NCBI GenBank assembly: GCA_032622095.1
Contig: CP136064.1
Location: 193,407,948 to 193,471,947 of the forward strand
DNA: 64,000 bases
Origin: Siphonodentalium dalli
Taxonomy: Eukaryota; Mollusca; Scaphopoda; Gadilida; Siphonodentaliidae
Direction of reading: 5' to 3'
The position numbers and the translations under genes were made by a program. Within the stretch, counting starts at the first letter, position 1; the number at the start of each line of letters is the position of its first letter. The notes under the pieces were generated by a model that worked only from the letters and a program-made list of their open reading frames with translations, was not told the DNA's origin and ran no database searches. Below are positions 58,201 through 64,000 of the stretch, piece after piece.

Positions 58201-61200
58201 GTGCTTTATACTGAATAGTACCACCCATTCAGTTATATAAGTATACATTTGAATTGTCTAGTATGCGTATGGAGTATGTTCAGGTAATATAACATATAAT
58301 ACAAATGTAGGAAGATTCCTATTCATGGGTGGGACATGTTCATATAATAAGTTCACCGTGTCGTACATTGAATTCAATGTCTGAACAATTCCAATGGGAA
58401 TGAGTATTCAGTACAGAAATGGTTAAACTATAATATTGGTGATTAAGTTTGCCAAAGGATAAACTTTGATCCAGAACGAAAATTTAACCTGCTACACCCT
58501 GTATCTGAATTAGAATTTTGAACAATGTGATTGACTGCGCTTTAGCCGGAACATCATGACACTACTAGGCATAATTCAGGTCATGTAGCAGATACAAAGT
58601 CCTGGATCTGCAACATGGTGGACGAGTTCTGAAGGATACTACAGCGTATGTAAATACCATAACAACAGCAGCGTTTGTCGAATTTAGTAAAGCAAAAAAA
58701 TGCCAAGAAGTGAACATGCTGCTGCGTGGCTCTAAATCATGACGGCATCCCTGTGTCCGTTAATGATATAATTACTTTAGAAAGAAAAAAAACGAATTTT
58801 CACTTTTATTAACCTATTGAGAAACGACATGAATAGCAATCTTTATTATGGCCGATTCACAGCAACCCAAACACATACATTATTAAACTATTTCACAATA
58901 TACATGTTTTTGAATATTTTATACACATACTGACTTTTCCTTTATTTGTTCAGAACCAAAAACACCGCGGAAATGACAACGTTAAATAAAATAACTGTAT
59001 CTTTTCTTAACAGCAGGATCCGCCAACATCATATAAATTAGCAGGACCACTTGACCAGGGTGGGTATAGATTTGCACATCACCTGTCAGAAAAATGGGAG
59101 ATTAAACTTTATCACAGTTTCCCACTACATGGGTAATTTTTTGGCAACAAACATATCGATCAGAGTAACCCAGAGTTTGTTGGCATATCTTACTCCTGAT
59201 CGAATGAACCATTTAGTGGCCATAAACAGATAAAAGGCGTATCATGTCTGGCCCAAATAAATCGCGAATCGGATAAATTAGAAATATGTTTGCTGTGCGA
59301 GTCCGCTTGCTATGAGCAAATCCCCAACCTCTTTGATAGTGTGTGGGGTCCTGCTTGTGTGGGACATAGAGATTGTTTCATATTGTGCTCGACGACTTTT
59401 GAGCTTCAAATCACTGCTTGCGATTATTCCAAATAATTACATACACGTACATCTCCTTGTAGTGAATAAATTCTGCTTTACATTAAATACGAAAATAGGT
59501 CTGTCGCTCTTCCACAATTGCCGTCAGCAGCATATATGATATCAAATTCACATAAGGCGTCAATAGTGGATGCAAAGCGCCTAAACAATTAATCGCATAT
59601 TGGTCTCATCTGAATAGCAGATTATCTAGATCTTAGTGATAAGTCGAGTTCAGGGTAATTATGTTTCAGATATGATGGCGATAATTCGGTGCGTACCAAT
59701 TAACTGAGCCGTAATCCCCGTCCAAATGGTTTTAGTAGGTCCCGGGTTTTGAAATTATCATGTCGAATACAATAACTAGATCGTGCTAATGGTGAGAAGC
59801 TACGGTAATGATGATGCCATGGTTACGTGTATGGGCGACTATGAATGAATTGAATAAAACCGTTACGGATTCTTACCAAACAGAAGCTCACTAAAATTAA
59901 AAACGGTATACGCAATACAAAATGCACCTGGACTTCAAAAATGCCTTTGATCTACACGACAAATGCCGGTTCGGTTTACCAATCGGACCACGTCGCAGTA
60001 TTAATATGCGGTGAGGTATGGAAGTCGATCATGACAATTTGCAGAGTCAATTCACTTTAGTTTCGGTTCACGGGTAGTTCAGGACCATTTCATTTGGTCG
60101 ATGGTTCGGTATTGTATTATGGCTAGACGGGCATGGCACACTTTAAAATGTATAACCTCCCGACGAAACTATATAGGAATATTATTATTGCTGAAATACA
60201 GTATGCATTTAAAAACCTTACAAAGGTTTCAATGTGGCCATGCATGGCAATTTGAAGTCATGAGGTCATGGAACTTCGGTTTTCATCGTGGTCTAAACCT
60301 ATGGGAACATATATTAAATCCACCGTTTGCTACCGATATTTGCATATTTGAATAAATTATGAATTAGAACAAAATAATAGCATTAACCCCTTGTGGGCTC
60401 GGGTTAGAATATATCCGCACTCACTTTAATTGGTAAGAATCCTTTAAGACGGCAAGTTGCTTTCTCTCAGGTCCATCACAAGAGAGGAAGTGTATTGGTT
60501 CTGGTGTGACCGTGTCGCGTATAGCATAGTGTGGCCCACTAAAATTGGAGCCTGCATAGCCTCAAGACCGATGGTTGAGTGTGTGTATATATACAATGCA
60601 CTATACACATTTCAGAGTTGCTGAACGAATCAACGCCACCATTTGGGCTAGATGTGGACAGCGGGTTGTCTTAGGGCTACCCAGCCCACATAACGCCACA
60701 TAATAGCCATATGGTGTCACCGTAGTCCAATCACATTATCAATTATTGGTTCTCAGGTTTTATCCACCTGTCAAAAGAACCTTTATCGTTGGTCACCGAT
60801 AAAGCGAAACAAGGTATTGCTGAGTGGTAAATTAAAATCAGTAAGTCATTAGTCATTAGTGAGTTCTCTCCTGATGTTTAAAGAAATATCAGTCTAACGC
60901 CCTTCTTCGTTAAACTCGCTGGAGGGACATTTATGCTGAATGTTCTTATCGGGAACATGAATTCCAACATATCAGTGTTGAGAACCATCGACTCGTTTTC
61001 GAATGCCTATTATTTCCGACCACAAAGAACCAATTTATATGACAGATTACGAATTACATATTACAGATGACGAATATGCTTTAACAATTGTCAACTTCGA
61101 TCATTTCCAAAGAGGAGCCCCAAATATCACACAACGTCGCAACCAACTATTATTTTTGCATTGTTCAAAACTATATTTTAGATACCAAACGATTTACTTA

Positions 61201-61308
61201 AACGATCGATGATCATTAATAATTGTAATTCAATTGAGTATTTGTCACTAAAAACAAGCATTCTGATTGGCCGAGAGCGGCTAACTTTAGTTTTCGATTA
61301 ATCGACAT
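58201..61308. other. Gene-free stretch with one family E remnant
   Basis: At 58325-58440 ATTCATGGGTGGGACATGTTC, GTTCATATAATAAGTTCA and GAGTATTCAGTACAGAAATGG then TTAA match element family E, with its right end near 58434. The remainder holds no recognisable gene; frames near 60101 and 61003 have no signature. TTAACCCCTTGTGGGCTCGGG at 60384 resembles a TTAA element end without a partner. Confidence 0.45.
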
Positions 61309-61492
61309 CGGCCGCTTCCACGTGCATCAAATCTGAATATAGCACGGTAAAATTTCATCGGCTTAGAACGGAGTAGCGAAACGAGCACACCTGCGCGTTG
61401 TTGTCTATATATACCGTTCATCGGCCGCTTCAGTGTGCATCAAATCTGAATGTAGCACGGTATAATTTCATCGGTAGCGAAACGAGCCAACC
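61309..61492 (+). repeat. Tandem duplication, ~115-bp spacing
   Basis: CGGCCGCTTCCACGTGCATC and ATCTGAATATAGCACGGTA recur as CGGCCGCTTCAGTGTGCATC and ATCTGAATGTAGCACGGTA, each followed by TTTCATCGG and TAGCGAAACGAGC. Confidence 0.8.
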
Positions 61493-61649
61493 CGACCCAA
61501 AGGAAATTGTTGCGGAGCAGTGTTCCAAGTAACGCAATGAACAAACCCAACGATTTGTGCACGGTGACAACGGCAAAATGAAAGTCTCGATTCGTGTCAT
61601 AAAAATGATACTTTTTATACAGTGTTTTTTTGCAAACTCCTTTGCAAAC

Positions 61650-61775
61650 GTGCCCTGTTTCGTTGTATATTCTGGGATTCGAGCATGAAAACAGTTTGTG
61701 AACTCGCCGGCAAGCCGGCTCGTTCACAAACTGTTTTCATGCTCTAATCCCAGAATGTACAACCCAACAGGGTAC
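61650..61775. mobile_element. Tight 126-bp hairpin element
   Basis: Arms of about 58 bp: GTGCCCTGTT, CTGGGATT, GAGCATGAAAACAGTTTGTG and the inverse in order around a very short CAAGC-like centre flanked by GCCGG/CCGGC. Only a few mismatches. No clear target duplication. Could be a MITE or a hairpin RNA source. Confidence 0.7.
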
Positions 61776-62128
61776 GTTTATCTCCTAACTATAATCACGG
61801 CATGGCATGATATTTTTTATAAGAGAGGACCTCGGGAACGGTGATCACAAATAGCCACTCGCAAATCATCAGTCATCACCAAATTCTTAGAAAATGCACA
61901 TTCTATTCTATTAGTTCTGTTATCTTGGTTTTAGACATTTGTGTAAATATTGTTGGGAAAGGGGCTGCATTAAGTTGTTATAACTTGTGTCCCAGTACAT
62001 TGTAATTTTGTTGCAATAAATGTATTTAAACCAAACCAACCATCGACTTAGCTGGGATACCAGTCAGGACTTTTTGTCGGACGAGTTCCACAGGGAGTGT
62101 GACAGATGTGCTGAGATTATTAAAACCG
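61776..62128. other. Gene-free stretch
   Basis: No supported gene. An AATAAA at 62016 within TTGTTGCAATAAATGTATTT is followed by A-rich sequence and could be a decayed retrotransposon 3' end. Confidence 0.35.
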
Positions 62129-62657
62129 TTAAAGGCACGGGCGGCGTTCGTTGCAGAAATATTCATATTTGTTCAAATCGCCATCAACGGAAGGAATATT
62201 AAAATATATATAGTTTTGTTCATATGCCAAACATAATCAGCGCGTAAATAGTATATTATCGTCAATACGTACGACGGTGTACGTACACAAGAACCTTCTC
62301 GTGTTACAGAAGTTTTGCTTCTGTTTACATAACACAGCGCAATTATATTGGTTAATCACACACAAATGATATAAACGCTCTTTATTATTTCCATATCAGG
62401 AAAACGGTAACAAATAACGCTCTTTATGTTTACCATATCCGGATCTAAACAAAAGCCAGGCTCTGTAACATGTTTTGCTTTTGTTTACATAACATAAGGA
62501 AAAACATTTGACAATGACATACTGTTTATGCCATATTTTTTATTGGTATAAGAACAAGGTCTGTCTATATTTTACTATTCTTTCTGTTTATGGCGGTTTT
62601 TGACGGAGCTGAATATTTTAACAGCATACCCACCACCAACGCCGCCCGTATCTTTAA
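62129..62657 (-). mobile_element. TTAA-flanked non-autonomous element, family D (529 bp, inverted copy 3)
   Basis: TTAA at 62129-62132 and 62654-62657. Ends AGGCACGGGCGGCGTT and AACGCCGCCCGTATCT. In the minus orientation it aligns throughout with 9626-10151, including the TGTAAACAAAAGC and paired AAAGAGCGTT motifs. Its similarity to copy 1 is higher than to copy 2. Confidence 0.9.
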
Positions 62658-64000
62658 TACTAAGACAGTGCTTGACAACTATGTCCTGATCATCAACCGT
62701 TGCCAACACCCACCGCCATTGAATTTTGGATAGATGCAAAAGGCAGAGTGTACATTCGTACCACACACTCTTCTGAAAGTGTTTTAAATGTCAAAAATAT
62801 GGACACGGGAAAGAACATTGCCAAAAGAATATACGATTGAAAAGATTGTCAAGGAACTATTTATTTAATAAGTGTGCAAACTGTCATGGCGCACGTATAG
62901 CCACCAATCGACCATGTTCCACTTATGACTATAATAATTCATAATTCAAAACATTAAGGCAGAGAACAGCATTATCTTCATTCCGACTGATGTGTCAATT
63001 CCCTCGTCGTCACGTAGACCGGATTTCGCGCTGTTGTTAGGCAAATTTGCCAAAATTGAATGCAAAGATAATTCACATTTGGCAAAACTTATTCAAATAC
63101 AATGCTAGAGTACAGGTTGGTCCAGTCCTTTCATAATTATAATAAAACGTGATCGGATTGTTTTATCAATAACTATTAAGAAGTAGCTTTTGTAATCATG
63201 CATTGCTCTTTGATTACTGGAAGAAAATCAAGCGAGAGCGAAACTTTTATTCAGCTGCCAAAGGCTCCCGCATTGTGGCCCATTTGCGTTGAATTAGATA
63301 GTGTCTAAAAACAAGAACCAATGTTCCTTATAGATGCTTTCATTTCGGTCCAATATCATTTGACAAATTCTAAGAAATGTTGACAAAAATATATTTTGGG
63401 CCAGCGCAGACCCCGGTTAGATGAATGGAGTTAGCATGCCAGTTAATGTCTGCTTCGGAAGATTGCATCATTCCTGAATCCAATCACATGATATAGATTC
63501 AGTGTAAACATATTTACCTATCCAATTATTTTAGCATACGGAAGTGTACAATATGTGTAACGAGATCAAAGTTTCTGGATTTAGTGGATTTGGCACAGAG
63601 CAACAATTCTGAATTAAAGCCACATGCTGACGATTTCGTGAATGCATGTCGATGACAGACATCTCGTTGAATAATAATCAATCGGTATATGAATTATATG
63701 ATATAGTCGGTATTTGAGTCTTTGAGATAGCGGACAAATAGTAGGCCATTCAGACTGCACCAACATATGTCGTAAGTAACGACAAAGCGATGGTAAATGG
63801 ATATTTATACTTACGACTATATACCACGATAATGACCCCTTATACTTAAATACATCATTGATGAACACGATGATGCTGCGTCGTCAGGTATACCCAAACA
63901 AGCTATAGTGTTGGTCATTCTTCAAATTCTTCAACTTTTTATTCAGTCTTTTAACATTGGTACATATAGATTGTATATATTCATAACTTATTTACAACAA
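62658..64000. other. Gene-free stretch to window end
   Basis: No gene, RNA gene or repeat family recognised. Confidence 0.5.

Noticed and set aside
9469-62766. GGVGGG-containing peptides at three loci as a conserved gene
   Set aside because: They are translations of the same terminal repeat of the family D element and have no common frame beyond it.

Overview
This is eukaryotic DNA, almost certainly from an invertebrate animal. It is AT-rich, and the density of intact genes is close to zero. There are no operons, ribosome binding sites or closely packed reading frames. The recognisable proteins are non-LTR retrotransposon remnants, one degenerate copy of an invertebrate multi-copy protein family (motifs ALTGCDTTS and EEADxR), and one short cysteine-rich first exon. 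The mix of a tRNA-derived SINE, CR1/L2-like and Jockey/RTE-like LINE tails, and divergent tandem repeats of roughly 170 bp suggests a marine invertebrate, perhaps a mollusc or other lophotrochozoan. The clade assignment is inference.

Layout. 1-2763: no gene, two short tandem duplications. 2764-5915 (minus): pseudogene of the ALTGCDTTS family, broken by several frameshifts. 7017-15460: five small non-autonomous DNA elements plus a direct duplication (9495-10427 and 12050-12455) in which one copy carries a 526-bp TTAA-flanked insertion and the other keeps the empty site. 17320-20133: two copies of a ~350-bp repeat (third at 51533) flanking a minisatellite. 22144-24214: a TTAA-flanked element split by a 1.8-kb element with Harbinger-like ends. 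24743-26172: direct and inverted copies of an unknown repeat. 28215-31490: a SINE directly joined to a 5'-truncated LINE, then a second LINE tail on the other strand. 32169-34494: a 2.3-kb foldback element with an 8-bp target duplication. 34733-35037: cysteine-rich exon. 35500-38455: palindromic TTAAGCGC arrays and large tandem duplications. 39384-47195: further hairpin elements and a compound repeat. 47200-54800: mostly featureless, with one CpG-richer stretch that could hold a promoter. 55477-58200: three TTAA elements and an L2/CR1-like LINE tail on the minus strand. 61309-62657: a tandem duplication, a tight hairpin and another 529-bp TTAA element.

The unifying theme is elements flanked by TTAA, the target-site signature of piggyBac-type transposases. 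At least five terminal-repeat families occur. Three of them carry the same internal hairpin (core AATGCATTCTCTTATATATG), as if a cassette had moved between unrelated ends. No transposase gene is present, so all of these depend on enzymes encoded elsewhere. I found no intact cellular gene, no functional tRNA or rRNA gene, and no CRISPR array.
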